From NCBI GenBank assembly GCA_020633775.1, contig JACKDA010000026.1, positions 1 through 16,661 on the forward strand: a stretch of DNA of 16,661 nucleotides, written 5' to 3'. Of the stretch, positions 1 to 9,052 are shown in pieces. The notes under the pieces are model-generated. The model was not told where the DNA came from and did no database searches. It saw nothing but the letters and a program-made list of their open reading frames with translations. Both the position numbers and the translations under genes were made by a program. The DNA comes from Gemmatimonadales bacterium (lineage in GTDB: Bacteria; Gemmatimonadota; Gemmatimonadetes; Gemmatimonadales; GWC2-71-9). The first letter of the stretch is position 1; each line of letters starts with the position of its first letter.

Positions 1-1358
1 CCGTGCTCGAGGTGCACGACGTAGTCGCCCACGGTGAGGGTGCCGGTGACCGTGCTCGGCGCCGACTGGCGATAGCGCCGGGTCCGACGCAACCGGCGCG
101 CGCGGCGGAAGATCTCGTGGTCGGTGAGCACCCGCAGCGTCGGCATCACGAACCCGCCATCGAGCGCGCCCACCACGAGCGTCGTCCCGGCGGGGCGCAT
201 CCCGCGATCCTCGAGCAGCTCGTCGAGGCGCTCGCGCTGTCCCTCGTTGTCGCAGAGGATGAGCGTCGGCGTGCCGTGTCCCAGCATCCCGCGCAAGCGA
301 CCGAGGTCGCGATCGACCTTCTCCGGGGGGAAGAATCCCATCTGGTGATCGACCACCGCGTCGCGCAGCGCGAGGCGCGGGTGCGCCGCGAGCCGTTCGG
401 CCCACGCCGAGGGCTCGAGGAAGAGATCCTCGCGCGGGGGGGCGACCTCGCCGAGTCGCCGGGCGACCTCGCGATGGTGCTCCGCCTCGCGCCAGGCGCG
501 CTCCACCTCCTCCGCGTCGGCGCCCGGCAGGTCCTCGATCACGAGCGCCTCGACCGGGAGCAGGTCGAGCAGCGACCGCCGCGAGGTCGGCCCGGTCGCG
601 TCGAGTCGAGGCAGTGCCGTCGCCTGGCCGATCGGCAGCACGGTGACCTCGGGGAGGTCGCTGCCGCTGCGCTGCGTGGTGAGGTCGAAGGCCCGCACCG
701 AGCTGATCTCGTCGCCCCACCACTCCAGGCGCGCCGGCTCGGCCATCCCGAAGCCGTACACGTCGACGATCCCGCCGCGGACCGAGAACTCGGCGACCTC
801 CGTGACCGCGCCGACCCGGGTGTAGCCCATCGCCTCGAGGGCCGCCGTCACCTCGCCGAGCGCTCGGCTCTCGCCGGGGGCGAGCCGCAGGCGGAGACTG
901 TCGAGGGCGTCGGGAACGGCGGTGCGCTCCGCGCTCGCGCGGGCGGTGGTGACCAGCACCTGCAACTCGCCGCGCAGCAGCGATTCGAGGGTCTCGATCC
1001 GTTCCCCGGCGATCTCGTAGTGGGGCTCCTCCTCTGCGAGTCCCTCGCGCTGCGGATACAGCGCCACCGCCTCGCCGAGGAGCTGGCGCAGGTCCGCGAG
1101 CCAGCGCTCGGCGTCGGCCGGGGTCGTCGCCAGCACCACGCTCAGGCGGCCGACCGCGGCCCGCGCGGCAAGCCACGCGACGAGAACCGCACCGCTCGAG
1201 CCGGGCAGCCCGCCAAGGCGCAGCAGCTCGCCGCGGTCGGGGAGGCGTGCCACGAGTTCGCGTGCGCTGGGGCAGCGGTCGAACGCGTCGAGCACCGGCG
1301 CGAGCACCGCTCGCGTCGGGATTGGGGACTCGGTGGTCTGGACAGCCGTCTCGGTCAC
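1..1358 (-). CDS. mfd: Transcription-repair coupling factor Mfd, N-terminal part (partial, runs off left edge)
   Basis: Mfd is the ATP-dependent translocase that removes stalled RNA polymerase at DNA lesions and recruits UvrA. I translated 452 codons of the N-terminus; the family is usually about 1,100-1,200 residues, so about 60% lies outside the window. Residues 191-231 carry the UvrB-like signature (FSVRGGIVDVYG, then WWGDEISSVRAFDLTTQRS). VLTDHEIF is near 410-417, and the RNA-polymerase-interacting CarD-like domain starts at GDYVVHLEH (444-452), where the window ends. The helicase motifs are not visible. The start is uncertain: GTG at 1358 is used here, GTG at 1364 is equally open, and an in-frame stop lies just upstream at 1386-1388. 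Neither has a good ribosome binding site. The nearby ATG at 1386 is out of frame. It lies 96 nt downstream of the BatA-like gene in the same direction, so co-transcription is possible. The identification is strong. Confidence 0.93.
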   Translation of the reverse strand, partial: MTETAVQTTESPIPTRAVLAPVLDAFDRCPSARELVARLPDRGELLRLGGLPGSSGAVLVAWLAARAAVGRLSVVLATTPADAERWLADLRQLLGEAVALYPQREGLAEEEPHYEIAGERIETLESLLRGELQVLVTTARASAERTAVPDALDSLRLRLAPGESRALGEVTAALEAMGYTRVGAVTEVAEFSVRGGIVDVYGFGMAEPARLEWWGDEISSVRAFDLTTQRSGSDLPEVTVLPIGQATALPRLDATGPTSRRSLLDLLPVEALVIEDLPGADAEEVERAWREAEHHREVARRLGEVAPPREDLFLEPSAWAERLAAHPRLALRDAVVDHQMGFFPPEKVDRDLGRLRGMLGHGTPTLILCDNEGQRERLDELLEDRGMRPAGTTLVVGALDGGFVMPTLRVLTDHEIFRRARRLRRTRRYRQSAPSTVTGTLTVGDYVVHLEH

Positions 1359-1454
1359 GCGCACGCAGTTCGGGCGCCGCGGCCATCAGGTGGCCCGGCG
1401 CCGATGGGGCTCAGGGGTGAACGGGCGGGAACGTAGGGCGACCGGCGCCGAGGG

Positions 1455-3239
1455 TCAACGCACGGCGGTCAGGCGACCGGCGATGACCGACTCGGCCGCG
1501 ACGGCGAGCAACACCAGCAGCAGGAGGAGCGGCCGGAGGTCGCCGCGGCCACCCGCGGCGAAGGTCCGCCCCGCTCCACCCGCGAGATCGGCGATCGTCG
1601 CCTCCGGCCAGGCATCGGTCACCTCGTCGTCCGTCGCCCGCGCGAGCGCCGACTCGCGGGGATCGATGGTGACCGAGAGGGCGCCGAGGGTGTCCGCCCC
1701 GGCCACCAGCCAGTACGAGCCCGCGCCTGGCGGGCGCCACGGCGCACCGCCCTCGACGGCCAGTGGACCCTCGGGCCCGATGAGGGAGGTGACGGCGGCG
1801 GGCAGGTCGATCGCGGCGCCGGCGTTCGCCCGCGGCACCACCGGCTCGCCCCGGACGACGCGGGTCACCAGGGCATCGAGCAGCGGGACGAACGCGGCGT
1901 CGATCGGGAGGCTCGTCCAGGCCGGCTCGAGGCGGGAACCGAACAGCACCACGTCGCCCGAGCGCACCAGCCACGGGGCGCCGGCGATGGTGACCAGGGT
2001 GTCGGCCCCAGGCCCGCTCGCCTCGAGCCCCACGTGACGCGCGACATCGATCCGGTCGACCAGCCAGGTGGAGCTGTCGGTCCGGGATGGGGCAACCGAC
2101 CCGGTGCCGTAGCGCCAGGCCACGCCTCGCGCGGCGAGCGCCCGGTTGAGCGCGCCGATCCGGGCGGGATCCTCCGGCGGGACGACCACCGAGGCCGCCT
2201 GCCCCAGTCGCCCCACCGTGACCGCCGCGCCGTCGCGCACGCGCCCCTCGGTGCGCAAGACACGCATGGCGGCATCCACGAACGGATCGGCGGGATCCCA
2301 CGTCACCGCAGCCGGCGGCGCCACCCGGACGGCAACACTCGCCGCATCGTCGAGCCGGAACTCGTCCGGCGGCAGCGTCGCGCGGACCAGGTGCCATCCC
2401 GGCGTGGGCAGCTCGAGGCGCTGCACCGCCGGGACCCCGGGGCTCACGAGCACGTCGCGCCCGGCGAGCCCGGGCACCTCGAGCCGCAGCGGCACCGCCG
2501 TGCTGTCGGACGCCCCGACCGCGATCCGCAGCCGGCCGCCCGCGCCCGCCCAGGGCAGCGGCCCCGGATCGAGTCCGGCGAGGGAGCGGTTGACGGGCAC
2601 CGCTGCGGTGGGCCGCAGCACGACGATCCGCGCCTCGGTGGTCGCCGGCGACACGGCGGTGCGCTGGGCGTCGGTCACCACGACGATCTCGCCGGCGCGC
2701 CCGGTCCCCGCGATCAACCCGTCGGCCTGCCGCACCGCCGCCCCCAGGTCGAGGCGGCTGCCCTCGACCGTCACCGCGTCGAGCCGGGCGCCGAGTTCGG
2801 CGGCGGTCCCGGGACGGGCGACCCCGTCGGCGAGCAGCAACCAGAGCCGGTCGGCGGGTGTCGCGCGCGCCAGGACGGCGCGCGCCTCCCGCACGAGCCC
2901 GGTGAGCAGGGCCTCTCCCTCGACCACCGTCGCACTGCTGGCCGAATTGTCGAGGACGAGGACGAGCGCCATCGGCGAGTGCGCCCCCAGCGGCGCGGTG
3001 CGGGAGAGCCGCGCGCCCGCCGCGGCCAGCACCAGCGCCACGATGGCGAGGGTGCGCAGGACGAGGAGCAGGAGGTGCCGGAGTCGGAGCCGCCGCCGCT
3101 GGTCGCGGGTCGCATCCTCCAGGTAGCGGATCGCGGGAAACGCCTGCTCCGGGGGCTGTCGGCGCTCGACGAGGTGGAGCAGCACCGGAATGGCGGCCGC
3201 GAGCAGCCCGACGAGGGCCCAGGGTGTCGCGAACGTCAT
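1455..3239 (-). CDS. BatA-type membrane protein with VWA-like domain
   Basis: A 594-residue inner-membrane protein of the BatA/aerotolerance type. The N-terminus (FATPWALVGLLAAAIPVLLHLVERR, given here as positions 3-27) is the typical BatA amino-terminal membrane segment. A second membrane segment at about 55-75 follows an arginine-rich stretch. VLVLDNSAS (93-101) resembles the MIDAS strand of a von Willebrand A domain, with D97, S99 and S101 as metal ligands. A last hydrophobic stretch lies near 567-587. The middle is Pro/Ala/Val-rich and probably beta-rich and periplasmic; I see no enzyme motif there. An upstream in-frame start at 3335 exists, but ATG 3239 puts the membrane segment at the N-terminus and overlaps the DUF58 stop as ATGA, so I chose it. 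Such proteins usually work with a DUF58 protein and a MoxR ATPase. The exact function is unknown. Confidence 0.85.
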   Translation of the reverse strand: MTFATPWALVGLLAAAIPVLLHLVERRQPPEQAFPAIRYLEDATRDQRRRLRLRHLLLLVLRTLAIVALVLAAAGARLSRTAPLGAHSPMALVLVLDNSASSATVVEGEALLTGLVREARAVLARATPADRLWLLLADGVARPGTAAELGARLDAVTVEGSRLDLGAAVRQADGLIAGTGRAGEIVVVTDAQRTAVSPATTEARIVVLRPTAAVPVNRSLAGLDPGPLPWAGAGGRLRIAVGASDSTAVPLRLEVPGLAGRDVLVSPGVPAVQRLELPTPGWHLVRATLPPDEFRLDDAASVAVRVAPPAAVTWDPADPFVDAAMRVLRTEGRVRDGAAVTVGRLGQAASVVVPPEDPARIGALNRALAARGVAWRYGTGSVAPSRTDSSTWLVDRIDVARHVGLEASGPGADTLVTIAGAPWLVRSGDVVLFGSRLEPAWTSLPIDAAFVPLLDALVTRVVRGEPVVPRANAGAAIDLPAAVTSLIGPEGPLAVEGGAPWRPPGAGSYWLVAGADTLGALSVTIDPRESALARATDDEVTDAWPEATIADLAGGAGRTFAAGGRGDLRPLLLLLVLLAVAAESVIAGRLTAVR

Positions 3240-4156
3240 CGCGCGGCGAGGGTCCGACCGAGCGCGGTGCCGAAGGGGAGGTCGGTGGTGACGAGGGCAT
3301 AGTGGATCCCCGCGCCGCGGCACGCGGCGCCCCACTCCCGCACCACCCGGTCAACCGTCTCGCGATACGCCTGCGCCCAGTCCGTCGGTGCCAGCGTCAC
3401 GGTGCGGCCGGTCTCGGGGTCGCGGAAGCGCGTCTCCTCGCCTCGCGCGAGTTCGAGTTCCGCCGGGTCGGCGACGTGCAGCACCAGCACGTCGTGTCCG
3501 CGGTGACGGAGGAACTTCAGCGCCTTGAGCGTCAGCGCCGGCTCGAGCAGCAGGTCGGAGCAGAAGATGACCATCCCGCGGCGACGCAGCGCACCGACCA
3601 CCTGGTGCAACGCCGACTCGGCGGCAGTGGTCGTGCCGGGGGCGAGGCCCGCGAGGGCCCCGGCGAGCGCCTGCCAATGCCCGCGCCGCACCCTGGGCGG
3701 CAGCACCGAGCGCACCTCGGCGTCGAAGGTCACCAGCCCGGTGGCGTCGCGCTGGCGCAGGAGGACCATCGCAAGTGCCGCGGCGAGTCGACTGGCGTAG
3801 TCGAGCTTGGTGAGGCGCTCCTCGGCCCCCCGCCACCCCATCGAGGCGCTGGCGTCGAGGACCAGCATCGCGCGGAGGTTCGTCTCCTCCTCGAACTGCT
3901 TGACGTAGAGCCGATCGGTGCGGGCGAGGAGCTTCCAGTCCACGTACCGGGGTTCATCGCCGGGCTGGTACTGCCGATGCTCGGCGAATTCCACCGAGAA
4001 ACCCCGCCGCGGTGACCGGTGCAGCCCGGCGAGGAAACCGTCGACGATCCCCCGGGTGGTCACCTCGAGCCCGCCCAGTCGGGCCACCTCGCCCGGGGAG
4101 AGCAGGTCGAGTCGTGCCCCCGCCGGGGACCGGCGCCGATCGGTCGCCGGACTCAC
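3236..4156 (-). CDS. DUF58 domain protein
   Basis: A 306-residue DUF58 protein, cytoplasmic by sequence with no membrane segment. Residues about 60-91 carry the family hallmark: R61, Y63, PGDE (65-68), YVDWK (71-75), LAR (77-79), then LYVKQFEEE (83-91). The following VLDASASMG (99-107) is a VWA-like MIDAS strand (D101, S103, S105). FCSDLL is a later conserved strand. DUF58 proteins are generally encoded beside MoxR AAA+ ATPases and BatA/BatB-like VWA proteins and are thought to act in metal- or chaperone-linked maturation of complexes; the biochemical role is not established. The start is GTG 4156, with no clear ribosome binding site. Its stop overlaps the BatA-like start by 4 nt, so translational coupling is likely. 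No MoxR gene is next to it: the upstream neighbour is the divergent M28 peptidase. Confidence 0.9.
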   Translation of the reverse strand: MSPATDRRRSPAGARLDLLSPGEVARLGGLEVTTRGIVDGFLAGLHRSPRRGFSVEFAEHRQYQPGDEPRYVDWKLLARTDRLYVKQFEEETNLRAMLVLDASASMGWRGAEERLTKLDYASRLAAALAMVLLRQRDATGLVTFDAEVRSVLPPRVRRGHWQALAGALAGLAPGTTTAAESALHQVVGALRRRGMVIFCSDLLLEPALTLKALKFLRHRGHDVLVLHVADPAELELARGEETRFRDPETGRTVTLAPTDWAQAYRETVDRVVREWGAACRGAGIHYALVTTDLPFGTALGRTLAAR

Positions 4157-4164
4157 CCGTGGCG

Positions 4165-4193
4165 TTCCGAATCGGCGGGCATCCGGATACCAT
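4165..4193 (+). promoter_or_regulatory. Candidate promoter for the M28 peptidase gene
   Basis: In the 110-nt divergent gap there is TTCCGA (4165-4170), a 17-nt spacer and TACCAT (4188-4193). The two hexamers match the sigma-70 type consensus at 3 and 4 of 6 positions. The spacing is right, but the matches are modest. It would give a leader of roughly 65 nt before ATG 4267. Confidence 0.3.
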
Positions 4194-4266
4194 AGGGATC
4201 GGCGGCATGCCGGGATCCCGCTGCCGTGCGCTTCATCATGTGCCCTCCCTCGTTCCTGGAGTCCCG

Positions 4267-5832
4267 ATGTCCGGTTCCCTGCGTCGTACGGGTCAGATGG
4301 CCCTTCTGGTTCCAGTGCTGGCTGCCTGCGCCGGTGCGCCCCTCGTCCCGGCGCCCGGAGCCGAGCGCTACGAGGCCGAGCTCACCCGCGCCGCCAGCAC
4401 GATCACGCCGGAGGCGGTCCTCACCAACATCAGCGTGATCGCCCACGATTCGATGGGCGGCCGCGACACGCCGAGCCCCGGGCTCGAGAAGACCGCCGAG
4501 TACTTCGCCTCGCGTTACCGCGAGTGGGGGATCGAGCCGGCGGGGGAGAACGGTACCTATTTCCAGCGCTACCCGCTGGCACGGCGCGGCATCGACCAGG
4601 ACGCGGCCCAGGTCCAGCTCAACGAGAACGGCATCATCTCCACGTACCGGATGGGGCGCTTCGGCTATGCCAGCGGCGGCGGCCTCGCCGGCGCCACCAC
4701 CGCGCCGATGGTGATCCTCGGCGGCGCCCTGACCCCCGAGGCGATCGCGGGCGCGAACCTCAAGGGGAAGATCGTGGTCGGCGTCTACGACGCCGCGAAG
4801 GCGGTCGACTGGCGCAACTGGAACCGGATGATCCTCGCCGAGCAGCCGGTGGGAGTCGTCTACATCCAGAACGGCCCGATGGAACAGTTCACCCGCGCCG
4901 CCCAGTTCGCCGCCAACCCGCGGCCCACCCTGATGATGGGCGACGGGACCGGGGTGCCGGTGTTCACCCTGCACGACTCGATGTTCGTCGGCGACCCGCA
5001 GCAGCTCAACCGTCCCGACTGGAACCAGATGCGCGCCGTGCCGCAGCCGGTGGTCCAGGTCACCCCGCCGGAGTTCGCGATGACGCTGGTGGCACCCGTC
5101 AAGGTCGCCGGCCAGTTCGACGTGCCCAACGTCGTCGGGATGATCCGCGGCAGCGACCCGCTGCTGCGCGACGAGTACGTCGTCTACTCGGCCCACATGG
5201 ACCATGTCGGCACCAACCCGAACAGCCGCACCCCGGGCGACACGATCTGGAACGGCGCGGACGACGATGCCTCCGGCAGCACCGGCGTGCTGCTGATCGC
5301 CGAGGCCTTCAGTCGCCTCAAGGTCAAGCCGCGCCGGTCGGTGATCTTCCTGCACGTCTCCGGGGAGGAGAAGGGGCTCCTCGGCTCGCGCTGGTTCAGC
5401 GAGCACCCGACGGTGCCGCTCGCCCAGACGGTGGCCGACATCAACATGGACATGATCGGTCGCAACAATCCGGACTCGATCGTGGTCATCGGCAAGGAGC
5501 ACTCCGACATGGGCACCACCCTGGCCCGCGTCAACGCCCGCCACCCGGAACTCGGCCTCACCACCGCGGACGACATCTGGCCCAACGAGCGCTTCTACTT
5601 CCGCAGCGACCACTTCAACTTCGCGCGCAAGGGCGTGCCGATCCTCTTCTTCTTCAACGGCGTGCACGCGGACTACCACCGCGAGACCGACGAGGTCGAG
5701 AAGATCGACACCTCCAAGCTCTCGCGCGTCGCGAAGGTCGGCTTCTACCTCGGCGCCGAGATCGCGAACACGACCCAGCGCCCGGAGTGGAACCCGGAGA
5801 GCTACAAGGAGATCGTGGGGAGCGAGCGGTAG
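4267..5832 (+). CDS. M28 family zinc metallopeptidase, predicted lipoprotein
   Basis: A 521-residue secreted M28 peptidase (aminopeptidase/carboxypeptidase type, two-zinc site). The N-terminus has R6-R7, a hydrophobic core and the lipobox LAAC (18-21), so the mature protein is probably lipid-anchored through C21. The middle (about 140-290) looks like the protease-associated insertion common in this family. The catalytic domain has AHMDH (H310 the likely first zinc ligand), GADDDASG (332-334 acidic cluster containing the bridging Asp), GEE (E367/E368, general base and ligand), NMDMIGR (D395) and DYH (H471). All five metal positions are present, so it should be active. An upstream in-frame start at 4012 exists, but only ATG 4267 gives the signal peptide, and it has GGAG about 6 nt upstream. 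Substrate cannot be told from sequence. It is a single-gene unit, converging on the next genes at a strong hairpin. Confidence 0.93.
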   Translation: MSGSLRRTGQMALLVPVLAACAGAPLVPAPGAERYEAELTRAASTITPEAVLTNISVIAHDSMGGRDTPSPGLEKTAEYFASRYREWGIEPAGENGTYFQRYPLARRGIDQDAAQVQLNENGIISTYRMGRFGYASGGGLAGATTAPMVILGGALTPEAIAGANLKGKIVVGVYDAAKAVDWRNWNRMILAEQPVGVVYIQNGPMEQFTRAAQFAANPRPTLMMGDGTGVPVFTLHDSMFVGDPQQLNRPDWNQMRAVPQPVVQVTPPEFAMTLVAPVKVAGQFDVPNVVGMIRGSDPLLRDEYVVYSAHMDHVGTNPNSRTPGDTIWNGADDDASGSTGVLLIAEAFSRLKVKPRRSVIFLHVSGEEKGLLGSRWFSEHPTVPLAQTVADINMDMIGRNNPDSIVVIGKEHSDMGTTLARVNARHPELGLTTADDIWPNERFYFRSDHFNFARKGVPILFFFNGVHADYHRETDEVEKIDTSKLSRVAKVGFYLGAEIANTTQRPEWNPESYKEIVGSER

Positions 5833-5872
5833 AGAAGAGAGAAGAGAGAAGAGAGAGGAGAGAGGAGAGAAG
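5831..5872 (+). repeat. Heptamer tandem repeat AGAGAAG, six copies
   Basis: Six exact 7-nt units in a row: AGAGAAG three times, AGAGAGG twice, AGAGAAG once. It is a pure-purine tract on the plus strand of about 43% GC inside DNA of about 70% GC. It begins inside the TAG stop codon of the M28 peptidase gene. It forms the left arm of the inverted repeat described at 5839-5919. Confidence 0.95.
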
Positions 5873-5919
5873 CGGCTCGCGCTGCCTTCACTCTTCTCTC
5901 CTCTCTCTTCTCTCTTCTC
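5839..5919. terminator. Probable bidirectional terminator hairpin between convergent genes
   Basis: Bases 5839-5867 pair with 5891-5919: 29 positions, all Watson-Crick except one (5864 G opposite T, a wobble in RNA), with a 23-nt loop (5868-5890). It sits exactly between the two convergent stop codons, where a shared terminator is expected. It is not a textbook intrinsic terminator: the stem is long, AG/CT only and of moderate GC, and there is no separate U-tract, although in each direction the 3' arm is itself pyrimidine-rich. Function as a terminator is inferred from position and pairing. Confidence 0.65.
5891..5918 (-). repeat. Heptamer tandem repeat CTCTTCT, four copies (inverse of the left tract)
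   Basis: Four 7-nt units: CTCTTCT, CTCCTCT, CTCTTCT, CTCTTCT, a pure-pyrimidine tract on the plus strand. Read on the minus strand it is the same AGAAGAG family as the left tract. It ends at the first base of the stop codon (minus strand) of the AhpD-like gene. Confidence 0.95.
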
Positions 5920-6259
5920 ACTCTTGGAGCTCCTCCAGCCGCGCCATCGCCCGCCGCAGGTGCGGGATCACGATGCTGCCGCCCACCACCAGCCCCACCG
6001 AGAAGACCTCCAGGAACTCCTCCCGGGTCACCCCTTCGGCGTGGCACTGCTCGATGTGGTACGTGATGCAGTCGTCGCACCGCAGCACCATCGAGGCGAC
6101 GAGCCCCAGCATCTCCTTCTGCTTCCGGCCCAGCGCGCCCGGCTCGTAGGCCCGGTGGTCGAGCGCGAAGAACCGGTTGATGGTGAGGTTGCCGGCGCCC
6201 AGGATGAGGTCGTTCATCCGGGCACGAAACGCGTTGAAGTCCGACAGCGAGTCCGTCAT
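5918..6259 (-). CDS. Carboxymuconolactone decarboxylase / AhpD-like family protein
   Basis: A 113-residue all-helical protein of the CMD/AhpD fold. C61-D-D-C64 followed by H68 matches the CxxC...H redox motif of the AhpD-like branch, so a thiol peroxidase or disulfide reductase role is more likely than ring decarboxylation. The length is right for a single-domain member. ATG 6259 has a GAGG element about 6 nt upstream. The gene follows the EamA transporter by 33 nt on the same strand and is probably its co-transcribed partner. The physiological substrate is not evident. Its stop codon abuts the heptamer hairpin. Confidence 0.9.
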   Translation of the reverse strand: MTDSLSDFNAFRARMNDLILGAGNLTINRFFALDHRAYEPGALGRKQKEMLGLVASMVLRCDDCITYHIEQCHAEGVTREEFLEVFSVGLVVGGSIVIPHLRRAMARLEELQE

Positions 6260-6292
6260 CGATGCCTCGTGCAGTGAACGGTTGGGGGTCGC

Positions 6293-7183
6293 CTACCCCT
6301 CGGGTGCGGGCGCCTGGCGGGCGAGCAGGATCCCGACGATGATCAGCATCCCGCCGAGGATGTGCAGTGGCCCCGGCACCTCATGGAGGAAGAGGAACGC
6401 GAGCACCGCGGCGACGAACGGGACCAGGGTGTTGTAGACGGCGGCGCGCGCGGCGCCGAGGCGCGCGACGCCGCGGTTCCAGAGGAGGTAGGCCGCGACG
6501 AGCGAGAGCAGCGAGGCGTAGAGCGTCCCGCCCCACCCCTTCAGGGTGATCGCCCCCCAGTCGGTGGCCCAGAGCTGCGGCAATCCGGTGAGCACCAGCA
6601 CCGGCGTGCCGGTGTAGAGCGTCCAGGCGGTGAGGGCGAGTGTCGACATCGGCAGGGCCCAGCGCCGGAGCAGCAGCGTGTAGGCGGTCCAGGCGATGAC
6701 GGCCCCGAAGAGCAGCAGGTCGCCCCGGCCGACCGGACCGCCGATCGACCCGCCGCGCGCCGCGAGCACCGCGGCAACGCCGAGGGTGGCGACGATCACC
6801 GCCCACCGCTGCCGGGCAGTGACCACCTCGATCCGCAGCAGGGCGGCCCCCACGGTCACGGCGATCGGCAGGGTCGAGAGGATGATCGCGCTCTTCGTCG
6901 CGGAGGTCCGCGCCAGCCCCTCGATGAAGAGGAGCTGGTAGCCCGACTGCCCGACGAGGCCCAGCACCACCAGCCGACCGAGCGCCCCGGGGGGGAGCGG
7001 CTGCCGTCCCTCGACCCGCCCCAGGATCCACCAGAGCACGAGGGTCGCGAGGGCGAACCGGAGGGCGGTGAACGCCAAGGGCCCGATCTCGAGGAAGGCG
7101 ATCTTGGTCGCGGTGAAGTTGCCACCCCAGAGGAGCGTGACGATCAGCATCCCGGTGGCGGGCGAGAGGGTGGGGCGCGACAT
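6293..7183 (-). CDS. EamA/DMT family transporter
   Basis: A 296-residue, strongly hydrophobic protein with about ten membrane segments in two homologous EamA halves (roughly 10-135 and 150-288), the usual build of the drug/metabolite transporter superfamily. WGGNFTATKIA (19-29) near the N-terminus is characteristic of the first half. Members export or import amino acids, metabolites or drugs; the substrate cannot be read from sequence. ATG 7183 is clear at the first membrane segment; no strong ribosome binding site precedes it. It is divergent from lepA across a 66-nt gap and leads the short operon ending in the AhpD-like gene. Confidence 0.92.
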   Translation of the reverse strand: MSRPTLSPATGMLIVTLLWGGNFTATKIAFLEIGPLAFTALRFALATLVLWWILGRVEGRQPLPPGALGRLVVLGLVGQSGYQLLFIEGLARTSATKSAIILSTLPIAVTVGAALLRIEVVTARQRWAVIVATLGVAAVLAARGGSIGGPVGRGDLLLFGAVIAWTAYTLLLRRWALPMSTLALTAWTLYTGTPVLVLTGLPQLWATDWGAITLKGWGGTLYASLLSLVAAYLLWNRGVARLGAARAAVYNTLVPFVAAVLAFLFLHEVPGPLHILGGMLIIVGILLARQAPAPEG

Positions 7184-7184
7184 G

Positions 7185-7205
7185 GCCGGTGGAAGCTACA
7201 CCGGC
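7185..7205. promoter_or_regulatory. Inverted repeat in the EamA/lepA divergent gap
   Basis: GCCGGTG (7185-7191) and CACCGGC (7199-7205) form a perfect 7-bp inverted repeat around a 7-nt spacer. It begins 2 nt upstream of the EamA start codon. It could be an operator, or a hairpin in the EamA leader. In GC-rich DNA a 7-bp match can arise by chance. Confidence 0.35.
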
Positions 7206-7234
7206 AGGGGGGCCGCGGGTCGCCGCTCACCCTC

Positions 7235-7240
7235 TATATT
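7235..7240 (+). promoter_or_regulatory. Candidate -10 element of lepA (leaderless start)
   Basis: TATATT (5 of 6 to TATAAT) is the only A/T-rich hexamer in a GC-rich gap. It ends 9 nt before the lepA ATG. Transcription would start about 7247-7250, at or next to the start codon. No -35 match is seen at 16-18 nt spacing, and no Shine-Dalgarno precedes the ATG. Confidence 0.5.
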
Positions 7241-7249
7241 CCTGCCCCT

Positions 7250-9049
<1,800 letters not shown>

Positions 9050-9052
9050 CGC

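Noticed and set aside
3..1436. 477-residue plus-strand frame opposite mfd
   Set aside because: It is very rich in Arg, Glu, Gly and His, with no family motif. The minus-strand frame gives a clear Mfd N-terminus with UvrB-like motifs.
3918..6149. 743-residue plus-strand frame through the M28 gene and heptamer arrays
   Set aside because: Arg/Pro-rich out-of-frame reading of the peptidase; the EKREERRE-like stretch is only the heptamer repeat translated.
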